Assembly (NCBI RefSeq): GCF_031755915.1
Contig: NC_083390.1
Span: 22,436,501 to 22,500,500, forward strand
Length of the DNA stretch: 64,000 nucleotides
Source: Ziziphus jujuba
Taxonomy: Eukaryota > Streptophyta > Magnoliopsida > Rosales > Rhamnaceae
Reading direction: 5' to 3'
Below the pieces are notes generated by a model. The model ran no database searches and was not told the DNA's origin. It saw only the letters and a list, made by a program, of their open reading frames with translations. The translations under genes were made by a program, and so were the position numbers. The first letter of the stretch is position 1. Every line of letters begins with the position of its first letter. This document shows, one piece after another, positions 12,601-23,248 of the stretch.

Positions 12601-15600
12601 GCAAGTCAGCAAGCAATTAATTCAAAGTCTCGCAACGAAATTTAATTTGTATAGTTTTTCTATATATTCCCTCCTATCCTTCGTCCTTCATATCATACAC
12701 AGTAGCAATGCAGAGAGATATCTTATCCAAACCAAAAAATTTTTATATAAAGAAAAATTAAAAGTATTCCTTGGATTCCCAAACAACTCTTTTAAAAAGA
12801 ATCAAGCTTTCAATTCTGATACCATTGATGGAGTGCTGCATGGATGCACGTGAAGACAAAAATCGTCTTTGGATTTTTTAAATGGACTTTGTGTAGTACA
12901 TTTAGGAAGATGCTTCTCAACTATTCAAAACAACAAAAAATTACGGTCTTAATCTAAATTTTATTTTCTTTATTAGCAGTAACTATATAATATTATTTAT
13001 TTATATGTACTGTCATTCTTATCTCTTGTGTTCTGGTACCACCTATAATTGTTTAAAGTTTATTCCTGATATCCTGACAAATCCATCCCAAACCATGGTC
13101 AAAAACTTTTCAGACTACATAACATATAAAAACGCTTAACGAATAATAAAAGAAAAAAATAAACATATTAAATCGAAAAACGACACTATTTTTTTTTTTG
13201 TCGTGAGTCTTGTGACGCTACTCAAGTTCATTTCTATTAAATTTAGGGGATGCGCCAAATGTTCCAGAAATGATGATTGTTGATTCCTCCTCTAATCCCG
13301 CCTGTTTATAAGCCGCTCAAACTATAATCTTAAAAATTGACCCCTCAAAAAAAAAAAAAAAAACAAACCAAACAAAAATCTTAAAAACAATTCTCAATGA
13401 ACAGCCATTCTCAATGACGTTTCTGTTGTTTCGGCTTGATGCTTTTTTAGTGGAACTTATTTCCTTTAAAAAAAAATAAAAATGATCTGCCATTGATTTT
13501 TTTCAGCCAATAATTACCATTTTCAAATCTTCACACCTTTAATATTTAAAAAAAACGAAAAGAAAAGAAAAAGAACAGAAATCTCTTAATAATAATAATA
13601 ACAAAATTAAGTATATTTTTTTAATTATTTTGCATTGTATAGACAAGTAATCGACACAATACTTTTGGTGACGTCACATCTAGGTTTAGGAGATGGACCA
13701 TATGTTTAGCCAATATTATTAAGCCCAAGATACATGTTAGGAAGGTCCAGACAATTGGAGTAGGCCTAGAAGTGGACACAAATCAAAGGCATCTCGGCCA
13801 CAAAAAAGGGACAAGATGACAAGAATTTGCCCCAATGTTACCCCCACCACTTAGAATGGGCCTTTCCAGGTCCAAAATGTTACAGATCACCCATCAAAAG
13901 ATTTTGCAAAGATGCTTTGATGGGAACAGCAAGTCTTATCAGTCTGATAAAGCATTGGTCCCTCCACAACCATAAATGATAAACAGACAAATACCAAAAT
14001 GGTCCCAAAATCTGCTCACTGTTCTTGTCCTGTAAATTAGGTCTAGTCTTTAGAGGATGACAGAATCGGTTGTTTTCTCGGGTTGAGTAGCAAAAGAAAT
14101 TGCCTTCACATAATTTTTAATAATATTACTTGCTTTTTGTTTTGTCTTTTTTATTTTATTTTTATTAGAAACATGAAAATTGGAACTTAAACCATTATCT
14201 AATCAAATAAAATGATGTTCTTGTAGAAACAAAATTACATACAATTAACTATATACTACTTTATTACTTTACACTCCTCTGTATAAGGGTAAGGTTATGT
14301 TTGGTAAGGAATATGACAACCACTTTTATATTATTACTTTGAATACAAAAACAAGTTTCTTTTAATGATAATTACTAAAATTTAAAAATATGTCCTGCAT
14401 ATAATTATCCACACACACGGTAACAAATAGTGAACCCAACCATTAGTTTCCTGTAGTTCTTTCCAAAAAAAAAAAAAAAAAAAAAGGTAAAACACCAAAA
14501 CAAATTTGTAAAAACATTTTTTTGAGGCCTAAACTTTGTTGCCAACCCTGGACTCTCGTCAGGTTAGTACAAACATGTGGGCTCTGTTTGCCCTATGCTT
14601 CTAATAAAAAAGCAAACACATACTATTTTGCTGCTCAATACCCTTTTTCTCCAACATCAAAAGTAAGATAATGCCATCTTTTCCAACTGCTTTCCTTCTA
14701 TTCTTCTGTTTCTTTTTTTCTTTTCTTTTCTTTTTTTTTTTTTTCCCTTAAAACTTCTTTCTTTCTATTCATAGTGTGCGGATAAACAGTTTCATATATT
14801 TATTTTGTTGTTTTCATATTATCATTGAAGAAGCAGTAGTTTTTGTGCTGAAATGTCCAACAGTTTCATTTAAGTAGGATAATATAAAATAAAAAAGGAA
14901 CTTTTTTAATGAACTGTTGAATTGGGCCCAAGTGGACACCATGACTATGTGTTTTGATTACCAGTTGTTTGCAGATTAAAAAGTTTGATAAGGTATTATT
15001 TGGGCCTGATGAAAAGTGACTCTGATCCTGATCCATTCATTCCTTGTTTCTCTATCGCTCCACGACCCAAACCATCGAAATAATGCACCGAATTTCGTCC
15101 CTAATAATATAAAATACAAAAGTGATTGAATGGAAATTCATTCTAGAGATTGGGGGGAAAATTAGTTGTTTGGTATAATTGTAATTAGCAATTAAACAAT
15201 GTTTTTCTTTCGCTTGTTCTTGGTGTATCACTCAAAACAAAAAGGCAACAAAACAAGACTTTCGATTTACTCTCACAATGAAATCTCGAACAAAAGCTGA
15301 AGGTTTTTGTCTCATATTTTCAATATGTTTTCAATATATTATAATTTTTTAGTAAATGATTAACGCATCATAAATTTGACAAAGATATCTGACAAATCAT
15401 CCCGAAGATTAATGTTTTGCATCCAACCGTGAGAAAACCATTCTATACTAAAGGCATTTGACATAGGTAAATTTTTATTTATAATTAAATGGTTAGTAAA
15501 GCTAAACAATTTAAACAAGTTTGATCTCATTAAGATTAAAATAGTTATTTAAGTTATACTTTATCTAACGGCTAAGATGATTTGTTAAAAACTTTATTAT

Positions 15601-16885
15601 AAAGAATGACAATAAGTTTCAACTACATTAAATTGATATCATTTCTTGAATCATTTTAAATGTTTATATTTAAAAACACATTTGTAGGTTATAAATTCTT
15701 ACATGGTTCAGTTTGGCCAAATAATAATAATAATAATGCATCACTAAATTAATATTTAGCCACTAAATCTCGATCATTGTATTAAATTGCCAATTAAATA
15801 GTTAGACATGAGGAGTTAAATTATCTAATGAATTACCGTCAATAGTAGAACAATGAATCTTTAGTAGCTCTTTTAGTTATAAAAGGTATCCGTTCGCGAT
15901 GAAACCCTTCACTCATCCTTGTTATTAAAATAAAGTAGTAGTAATACTTGTGCTAAGACCCAATGCTTAAAAGTTTTGTGTGGCTAAGATCATGTAAGCT
16001 CTTAAAAGTGATATCTCACATATTCTCAAAGAAAGTTGATTCACTAATTCTTATTTCTTTACCAATCAAAGTCTTTCCCAAGGAAGAGGAAAGCAAGCTA
16101 GCCCCTGATTGGAGGGAAAATAGTGTTGTAACCAAAATAAACTATCGAACATATGTGAAAAAGAATCACGCTAATAAATAAAAATATGATACTAAAACCA
16201 TTTAATTAAATTTTAAAAGCATCTATAATAGTTATATTTATTTAGGAAAGTTTTACCCCATTAAATAAACAAACAATTAAAAAAAAAAATGCCAATTATT
16301 CTATGCAAATGGTAAAAAGTAAAAAATAGAGAATGCTAAAGATGCAGTTAATATCTGAAAACCTTATTAAATCATCTAAATTAGTGTTTTATTTATTTTA
16401 TCAACATTTATTAAAAGAAAAATATCATTCATTGTTTTTGGCTCCTACTCATATTTCTTCTTTTTCTTCCATGCTTGGTCAATATATATATATATATATA
16501 TTTTGTTTTTCTTCAGAACAGTAGCTCACTACCTTAAATGATGGCGGTGCACTAGATATTGAATCTTTCTTCAGCTTCATCTCCTTCACCAACCCCATTA
16601 ATGCCAGTGATTCTTTTTTCTCCTATGTTTTCTTCTTCCCTTTATTTGAAGCAACCTTCAATGGTATATTCACTTCAATGGTATAGTTAAGTTGAAAGCT
16701 CAATGAGGTAATTTCTATTGCCTATGTTCTATCTTATCGCGTTGGTCATGTTCATCTTCCGTTCCTCTTTTTGTTGTTTTAATTTGGTTCAAATTTAATT
16801 AAAAATATTACACATGATCATTTTTTGAACAGAATTCATTAAAAGTAATTTTTAAATAAGATTATTTATTAATTATTAAATAGAT

Positions 16886-16916
<31 letters not shown>

Positions 16917-17117
16917 CACGCAAGTATCAACAACTCCTATTAAATATGGATTCCAAATGAATAAGACCTTTGGAGAGCTCTCACATCATCACAAATTGAC
17001 TCTAAAATAGAATCTTTTTGAAATGGTAAACCGATGGAAAATAATGAAGTAGAAGGCGAAAAGTACCCAAAAGAATCAAGTTTTGATATAATTGACACAT
17101 GGCCCACCGAAGTTGGC

Positions 17118-17350
17118 TGACGTAAGCAATTGATTCTTAATACCAAAAAATCGTCTTCCGTGGCCCATAACATAAGGAGCTCCAAACCTCTTACCACGCG
17201 TCACAAGGCGTATGTATGACGTAACATAGTGACTCTTAACGACGTCATCTTTCAAGAATAAACCCGCAACCACCAATCGGGTTTTGCTAACTTCACAAAC
17301 CTCAACTTTCGGTCAAACAAACAAAAAAATGGAATTGTTGCCGACACGTG
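17118..17350 (+). promoter_or_regulatory. Promoter of first NIMIN gene: TGACG motifs and G-box
   Basis: Three TGA-factor motifs lie upstream of the ATG at 17566: TGACG at 17118-17122, TGACG at 17217-17221, and its reverse complement CGTCA at 17243-17247. A CACGTG G-box is at 17345-17350. Paired TGACG motifs form as-1-like elements that TGA bZIP factors bind during salicylic-acid responses, and known NIMIN genes are SA-induced. The spacing here is not the classical 12 bp, so as-1 function is inferred. No strong TATA box is seen close to the start. Confidence 0.45.
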
Positions 17351-17565
17351 TTCTATTTCAGGGGAGATTATTAATCACGGACCATGTGAGTTGAGGATTT
17401 CTCAACATTTGTTCAATAAGAGATTGATATCAACCAATCAAAGTCCAAACGCCGAATATATGCTCAGTCTTTTTAACAAAGCAGGAGTTGGAGTGGGAGT
17501 GTAAAGAGTGGAGGTTTTTATTTATTTTATTTTTTTATTAATTAATCATCAACGGCCGGTGATAA

Positions 17566-17904
17566 ATGTCAGACGCTAAGAAAACGGAGTCAGAGAAGAG
17601 GAAAAATGCCGACGGCAACGAGGACGTTTCGGGGAAGCGACAGAAGGCACGTAATGATGATGAAAACGGAGATTTAACGGTTGCGGCGACTGAAGAGGAG
17701 ATCGAAGAGTTCTACGCGATCCTCCGGCGAATTAACGTCGCCGTCAGGTATTTCAAGAAAGGTCATGGCGACGGCAAGTGGTTAAGGGCAATGCTTGACG
17801 GAGTACGTTACGAGGAAGATAACGGCGTTAAAGGGGAAGCCAGAAGGGAAGAGGGCGTGGAGGAGAATGCGGGCTTGGATTTGAATGCGTTTCCTGATCC
17901 GTAA
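17566..17904 (+). CDS. NIMIN2-type NPR1/NIM1-interacting protein, copy 1
   Basis: An intronless 112-aa protein resembling Arabidopsis NIMIN2, a small nuclear protein that binds the salicylic-acid co-activator NPR1 and restrains PR gene expression. Visible features are a basic, nuclear-localisation-like N-terminus (EKRKN at 10-14, GKRQK at 23-27), the NPR1-binding core EEFYAILRRI at 47-56, and a C-terminal EAR-type motif LDLNAFP at 104-110 expected to recruit TOPLESS-type co-repressors. The middle is acidic and charged. The ATG is the first in the frame and gives the family's usual length. A second gene of the same type lies 5 kb downstream in the same direction, and a truncated copy lies between them. 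Tyr replaces the second Phe of the usual EEFF core. Family assignment is firm; which NIMIN subclass it belongs to is less so. Confidence 0.85.
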   Translation: MSDAKKTESEKRKNADGNEDVSGKRQKARNDDENGDLTVAATEEEIEEFYAILRRINVAVRYFKKGHGDGKWLRAMLDGVRYEEDNGVKGEARREEGVEENAGLDLNAFPDP

Positions 17905-18420
17905 TTTTGGATGGTTGGGATCCGAGTAAGATGGGGTTTAATTCTGGGCTTTGGTGCTTCGGATAAAGGCTCTATTTCAATTTTTATTTTTATTTTTATT
18001 TTTTTCTTCGTCTTTTTTTTCTTTTTCTTTTTCTTTTTTTTTTAATTGTGCGGTTTGCAGAGAAAAATTGTGATGGTAATCGGTTGATATTTGTATGCAG
18101 CTGGTGTCAAAACTAATTTGCGATTGCATAATATAAAAAGCTTAAAAATATTCCTGGTTGATTAGAAAAGGGGTAAAAGATTTTCTCTTTGATTAGGAAA
18201 GCGTCTCCAGTCTGATCCGCTTATATGCTTTGAAAAAGTTTGAAATCTTCAGATTAATTTGAAAATTATCAAGTAAAAGGAGATATAATTTTATTTTTTT
18301 TTTAGGGGGATATTATATATATATATATATATATTGTGGGGACATTATTATTATTATTATTTTTTGCCTTTTTCGCTTCTTCATTCACTTATTTATTTAT
18401 TTAACATCTAGTCTACATTT
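17905..18420 (+). other. 3' flank of NIMIN copy 1, absent from the duplicate
   Basis: This segment starts just after the stop codon of the first NIMIN gene. It probably includes its 3' UTR, with T-rich tracts at about 17975-18045 and a (TA)n run near 18314-18335. The duplicated copy at 20107-21560 skips it: there the NIMIN tail is followed directly by sequence matching 18421 onward. Confidence 0.5.
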
Positions 18421-19850
18421 ATTTTTCAACTGATAAAATAATAAATCATTTTTCCACACCACTTGGCAGATGTTCTTGACTAGCTATTTAATATGTGAAA
18501 TTCTATGTCCTTGGTAGATCACAAAGTCATTTATTTATTTTCTTTATATTATATTATAGAATCTATTACCGACCATTCCACTTAGAACTTGTTCATTGCT
18601 TCGTTTTATATTCTCTCTGATCTAATATAAAATTTATGAAACTAAGTTAAATTTTCATATATAAGAGTTGAATTTACTAGTCCTGACAATTCGATATAAT
18701 ATGATATATTCTCTATATTTAATCTGCAGGTACTAACCAAATATAAAAAGCATACCTCTTTTGTTAACATTATTGCAAAGAAACATAGTGGCCACATCCT
18801 CCCCCCAAAAAAAAATAAATAAATAAACACACATAGTGTCCATTCAATATATTAATTTCAGTTCATATATATATATATATATATTTTTAAAAATCTTAGT
18901 ATGAAATTGCAATTAATAAAAATTAATAGCATTACGAAAAAAAAAAAATGTATCAAATTATTATTATTTTATTCTTTTTTTTTTTTACAAATCTATCAAA
19001 TTAAGTGTGTGTGGGAAAAGATTACACTATGGTGCGCCTTCCAACAGAATCCGTACGCCAATGTGCAATGCACTACACGGGCTTAAAGCGAATTGCGAAT
19101 AATCGATTGGAGCCAAACCAACAGAGAAAATAGTACCTCGGTATTGCCACCCAAGTAATCACGTGGACTGTTGACCAAAAAAAACAAAAAAGTGATCACG
19201 TGGTATATGAGTAGGCATACAGTATTCAAGATTATAATAGTTTTGTAGTTCGGATGCATGCTAAAATTGTTTGGAAACTTAAAGGCAAAAGAGTGACAAA
19301 TACGGCACTTCTGCCAATTGATCTGGTCTTTAGAAAGTTTGTTTATTGTTAAGTATATATTCAATTCGATTGGATAAATGTCTAATCTTTAATTAGATTT
19401 TAGGAATATAGTTATTGCAGAATAGTGGTCCTATTTTGATACAGTATTTGCTTTTATTTTAGTTGAATTTTTTAGGTGTAATGTCTATATAAGCATTGCA
19501 CTTTGAATAAAAGAAAAAACGTATCTTTCAATGTTATGTGGTTTTCAATCTGGTGTGAGTTATTCCCCGGTTAAGTTTTTCAACAATGGAAGGAAGTTTC
19601 CTGTGCCAAGTCCAATATATTTGTCTTTACTTGTTGTGTGTACAAATTGTCGGAAAGAGAAAAAGCATAAGGGATGCATAGATAGAATTTGATTTCTGAA
19701 CTTTTCACATACTGTATGGACCATGTGTTTTTGTTAATTTGCATTGGACTAGTAATAGGACTTAAAAGAATGAAAAAAATAATCATAATAGGAGTTGAAC
19801 TACCCTTTAGTCCAAAAGGACAAATAAAAGAAGAAAACTTTCATATACTG
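18421..19850. repeat. Segmental duplication, copy A
   Basis: Non-coding sequence whose diverged second copy lies at 20166-21560 in the same orientation. Shared blocks include AAAATAATAAA, TGGTAGATCACAAAGTCATT, ATGAAATTGCAATTAATAAA, a TCGATTGGAGC block, GATCACGTGGTATATGAGTA and GGAGTTGAACT. Copy A has a short internal repeat near 19152-19205 in which the ATCACGTGG block occurs twice. No reading frame in it is credible. Confidence 0.8.
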
Positions 19851-20106
19851 TATTCTTAACAATATAATATAAAATGACTAAAATTTATCTAGTTTTATGT
19901 AGTGCATTTCTCTTAGCTATGTCGAGTCTAGATTTTAATTGTAAATAATCATTTTATAAAAAGAAAATAAATAATTAGTCAATTGTTTTTTTAAAGAAAA
20001 AATTAAATAATATTTTTAAGATAAAATGCAATTTACTGTAAATAACTAATAGAAATTTTGTTATTTCATATTTTATTTTCATTTACACTAAAAGTAAAGA
20101 TAAAAA

Positions 20107-20182
20107 GCCAGAAGGGAAGAAGGCATGGCCCATTATGCGGGCTTGGATTTGAATGCGGATCCTTATCCTTATCAGTATTTAT
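20107..20182 (+). pseudogene. Truncated third NIMIN copy (3' end only)
   Basis: Bases 20107-20160 match the last coding part of the first NIMIN gene (17839-17892), with shared blocks such as GCCAGAAGGGAAGA and GCGGGCTTGGATTTGAATGC. These encode the C-terminal GLDLNA segment that carries the EAR motif. The upstream part, including the start codon and NPR1-binding core, is missing, and the sequence loses similarity shortly after the LDLN codons. It cannot produce a NIMIN protein. It sits at the head of the second copy of the segmental duplication, showing that the duplicated block once included part of the gene. Confidence 0.8.
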
Positions 20183-21560
20183 TTTCCAACTAATAAAATA
20201 ATAAACCATTTTTTCACATCACTTGGCATGCAGATTTTCTTAATAAGCTATTTTATATGTGAAATTACATGTCCCTTGGTAGATCACAAAGTCATTTGTT
20301 TTTTCTTTTCTTACATTATATTATAAATTTTTTTACCAAACATTCCACGAAGACTTGTTTTTTGCTTGGGTTTTGTTTTTTTTTTCCCAAATGTTTTTTT
20401 GCTTCGGTTTGAGTTCTCTGAGTCCGATCTATTATATAATTTATGAAACTGAATTAAATATATATATGTACACGAGTTGAATTTAACTACTCTTGACAGA
20501 TTTTTTTTTTTTTTTCTTCTTCTTTTACTTTCTTTGCAATTTGGTTGATATGATATACCCTCTATATAAAATCTACAGGTACTGATCAAATATAAAAAGC
20601 ATACTTTTTCTTTTTTTTTAGAATTATTGCAAAAAAACATGGTGGAGTTCCATGCCTTTTTTTGGGTAAAAATGGGGATTCCATGCATTCAATATATTAA
20701 TATCAGTTCATAGAAATTTTTAAAAATCTTAGTATGAAATTGCAATTAATAAAAATTAATAGCATTGTCAAAAAAATAAAAATAAATAAATAAATATATA
20801 TATATATATAAATTAAATGAGTAGTGGGAAAAGATTACATTATCGTCAATTTGCAATGCATTACACGAGTCTTAAAGAGAATTGCAACATTCGATTGGAG
20901 CGAAAACGAAAAGGGAAAAAGTATCTCAGCATTTCCACGCAAGTGATCACGTGGTATATGAGTAACATACGATATTCGATATTATTGGAGGCATGAGAAA
21001 GACAAATACAGCATTTCTACTAATACTTTATATCGGATGAAGTGGATTAGTTCCGGTGATTAAAAATTAAAAATATGAATTCGAGTCAGTAGAAGATTTT
21101 GGTAATTTGTAATTTAGATAGTTTAAAAAAAAATAATTAAAAATATACATACATATAATAATATAGGAAGTCTTTATATTTTAACACGACGTCGTTTTTT
21201 CTTTTATCATATATAAATTATAGGCGAATGTGACACCAACTTATCTATCAATTAAAAGTATTTTAATTGGACACGTATTGGTAAGGGAAGGAAGCTTTCC
21301 GTGCCAAGCCCAATATATGTTATATCATTTGGCTATGTGTATACATATTTTTTTAAAGAAGAAAAAGTAGTCGGGACACATACAAATTTATTTTCTTAAC
21401 TTTTTAGATAACATACTAGACATGTGATATGTGTGTTTATTAATTTGCATTGGATTGTAAAAGGACTTAAAAAAAAAAAAAATCATAACAAGAGTTGAAC
21501 TGCACTTTTCCAAAAGGACAAATAAAACACTAAAACTTCAATATAATGTAAGACTCAAAA
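20166..21560. repeat. Segmental duplication, copy B
   Basis: The downstream counterpart of 18421-19850, in the same order and direction, with many substitutions and indels. It begins immediately after the truncated NIMIN tail and ends around the shared GGAGTTGAACT / AAAAGGACAAATAAAA block. Divergence is moderate, so the duplication is clearly older than the 134-bp repeat at 59331. No coding potential. Confidence 0.8.
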
Positions 21561-22688
21561 AGTTCTGTAATTTTTTTTTTTTATGCATGTTATTATTAAT
21601 ATATTATTTAATTAGTAGTGTTTGTTCAATGATATATAGTATGAACATTTATAGTTAACAAGTTTTTGCACAAAATTTATTCAAATTTAAATATTGAAAA
21701 TTAAATTGGATTGGAGGTGATTATTAGACCCAATAAAAAAATAATAATAATAAATCCAAACCAATCAAAATCAGATTGAATTATATATATATATATTGGC
21801 TTGGATTGAAACCCAAAACAGACAATTGATTAGAATATTGGCTAAGTCCCTTATATTGAAATCAATGTACACCTCTAGTTTTTGGCCTTTGCACTAAATC
21901 TATCTAAATATAGCCTAATATGTTTTCGGCCTTTGCAATAAATTTCACTATAGCCTCTCATTTCTAAGTCAAACTATTTATTAGTCAATTTATATATTAT
22001 ATTAAAAATAATACTTTTAACATTTGATTTTTATTTTCATTTTTTTAAATACTTTTAACATTTTCTTTTGTTCCTATATATATATATATATATACATAAA
22101 CAACTCTTTTATATTATTCTTATTATGATTCTATTTTTATAATTTTTTTAGAGATACATGTTATTTAAAAATAAAATTAGAATATTTGAAAAGAAAAAGA
22201 AAGAGATCAAAATAGTCCATTTAAATAATATAATAAATTGGTTTAATAATTTGATTTATATAGAAAATTAAAGTGAAACAAAAACAAAATTTAAAAAATT
22301 GTGGAAATTTTTGAAAGTTTCGACAACTAGGGAGGAAATTTCCACATTTTTACGTGTCCACCCTTCATTGCTAGTCCTGTTTGAAAGTACTTTTTGTTTG
22401 GATATATACTTATTCTCTGATCTGCTCGCTGACCACAATAAATCCACAGTTGTTGTGGGGGGGGGGGGGGTGTTCAATTTTGAAGCAAAAGCAGTAGAAA
22501 ATTTACAAAGCTCCAAACACAAAAGCAAGAAAATAAATAAACAAATAGATTAAAAAAGAATAATGAAAGCACAAGTTTAACCCAATATATAATAAAAAAA
22601 AAAAAAAAATTCTTTATAGTCATAGTCTACGGCTCGATGCAGAGGAAATTGACAATGGCCACTCCTCTCATTTTTTCCATGTTTCACA
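21561..22688. other. Intergenic region before second NIMIN gene
   Basis: AT-rich non-coding sequence with (TA)n runs near 21782-21798 and 22075-22095. A run of 14 consecutive G residues at 22457-22470 is striking in such AT-rich DNA. A possible decayed short element lies at about 21713-21877, bounded by AGGTG / CACCT ends. No gene supported. Confidence 0.5.
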
Positions 22689-22774
22689 CGTCATCCCAAT
22701 GACGTAATATCACTGTGATCCAATGACATCAACTACCGCAATCACCACCGTCCATTTTCCCATCACAGTATAAA
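22689..22774 (+). promoter_or_regulatory. Promoter of second NIMIN gene: TGACG pair and TATA box
   Basis: CGTCA at 22689-22693 and TGACG at 22700-22704 form a closely spaced pair of TGA-factor sites (ACGT cores 14 bp apart, against 12 bp in classical as-1). A good TATA box, TATAAA, is at 22769-22774, 91 bp before the ATG, giving a predicted leader of about 60 nt. The arrangement suits a salicylic-acid-inducible promoter; function is inferred. Confidence 0.6.
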
Positions 22775-22864
22775 GAAAACCCCAAATCTACGGCAAAACA
22801 AAACATTGAAAGAAAAACAAAATAATAAACCAAATAGACAAACAAGCAAAGCGTTGAAATCATC

Positions 22865-23248
22865 ATGGAAGCTGATAAGAGGAAACGCCATTACGACGCC
22901 GTAGTGGTGGACGGCAAGAAGAGAGTGAAAGCCGGAGAAGATGGAGCGGAGACGGCGGTTACGGAGGATGAGGTGGAGGAATTCTTCGCTATACTGAGGA
23001 GGATACAGGTGGCGTCTAAGTATTTGAAGAAGACCGAAAGTGGCCGTGAGGATCACCGTAACTTGACGGCGGAGAAATGGAGACCGTCGTTTGAGTTGGA
23101 AGATTTCGAGGATGAGGATAATAACGGCGCTAAGGAGGTAAAAAACAAGAAAAAGGAGGAGGTTCGGGAAGAGTCCGTGGAGAGAATTTCGGGTTTGGAT
23201 CTGAACTCGGAGCCTCCGGTATCAGAAGAAGGCGACGATTTGGAGTGA
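22865..23248 (+). CDS. NIMIN2-type NPR1/NIM1-interacting protein, copy 2
   Basis: An intronless 127-aa protein of the NIMIN family. It has a basic N-terminus with nuclear-localisation character (DKRKRH at 4-9, GKKRVK at 17-22), the NPR1-binding core EEFFAILRRI at 38-47 preceded by the acidic TEDEV, and a C-terminal EAR-type LDLNSEP at 111-117. The core matches Arabidopsis NIMIN2 (EFFKILRR) more closely than copy 1 does. An acidic and lysine-rich linker separates the two motifs. It is probably a paralogue of the gene at 17566, produced by tandem duplication with substantial divergence outside the two motifs. The product is expected in the nucleus, in complex with NPR1 and TGA factors, damping SA-driven defence genes. 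Confidence 0.87.
   Translation: MEADKRKRHYDAVVVDGKKRVKAGEDGAETAVTEDEVEEFFAILRRIQVASKYLKKTESGREDHRNLTAEKWRPSFELEDFEDEDNNGAKEVKNKKKEEVREESVERISGLDLNSEPPVSEEGDDLE

Larger units (their letters stand above)
7029..17565. other. 10.5-kb gene-poor intergenic region
   Basis: No coding region supported on either strand; open frames are short and of simple composition. Bases 7029-7540 hold the presumed XYL1 promoter, with CT-rich leader sequence on the gene strand but no canonical TATA box I would defend. Other contents are an 88-bp tandem repeat (7811-7978), a small hairpin element (9436-9603), a possible LTR/primer-binding-site remnant (near 12814-12825) and a G/C-richer island at about 13660-14060 with TGACGTCA at 13669-13676. 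There are many A/T homopolymers, for example A-runs near 13347 and 14466 and a T-rich run near 14730. A second TGACGTCA occurs at 8442-8449. The last 500 bases belong to the promoter of the first NIMIN gene. Confidence 0.7.

Noticed and set aside
16940..17276. Minus-strand frames upstream of the first NIMIN gene
   Set aside because: They cover the NIMIN promoter, are short, lack family resemblance, and open frames of this size are expected by chance.
22268..22553. Overlapping frames on both strands around the G14 run
   Set aside because: The Gly or Pro run comes from the homopolymer, and neither frame resembles a protein.
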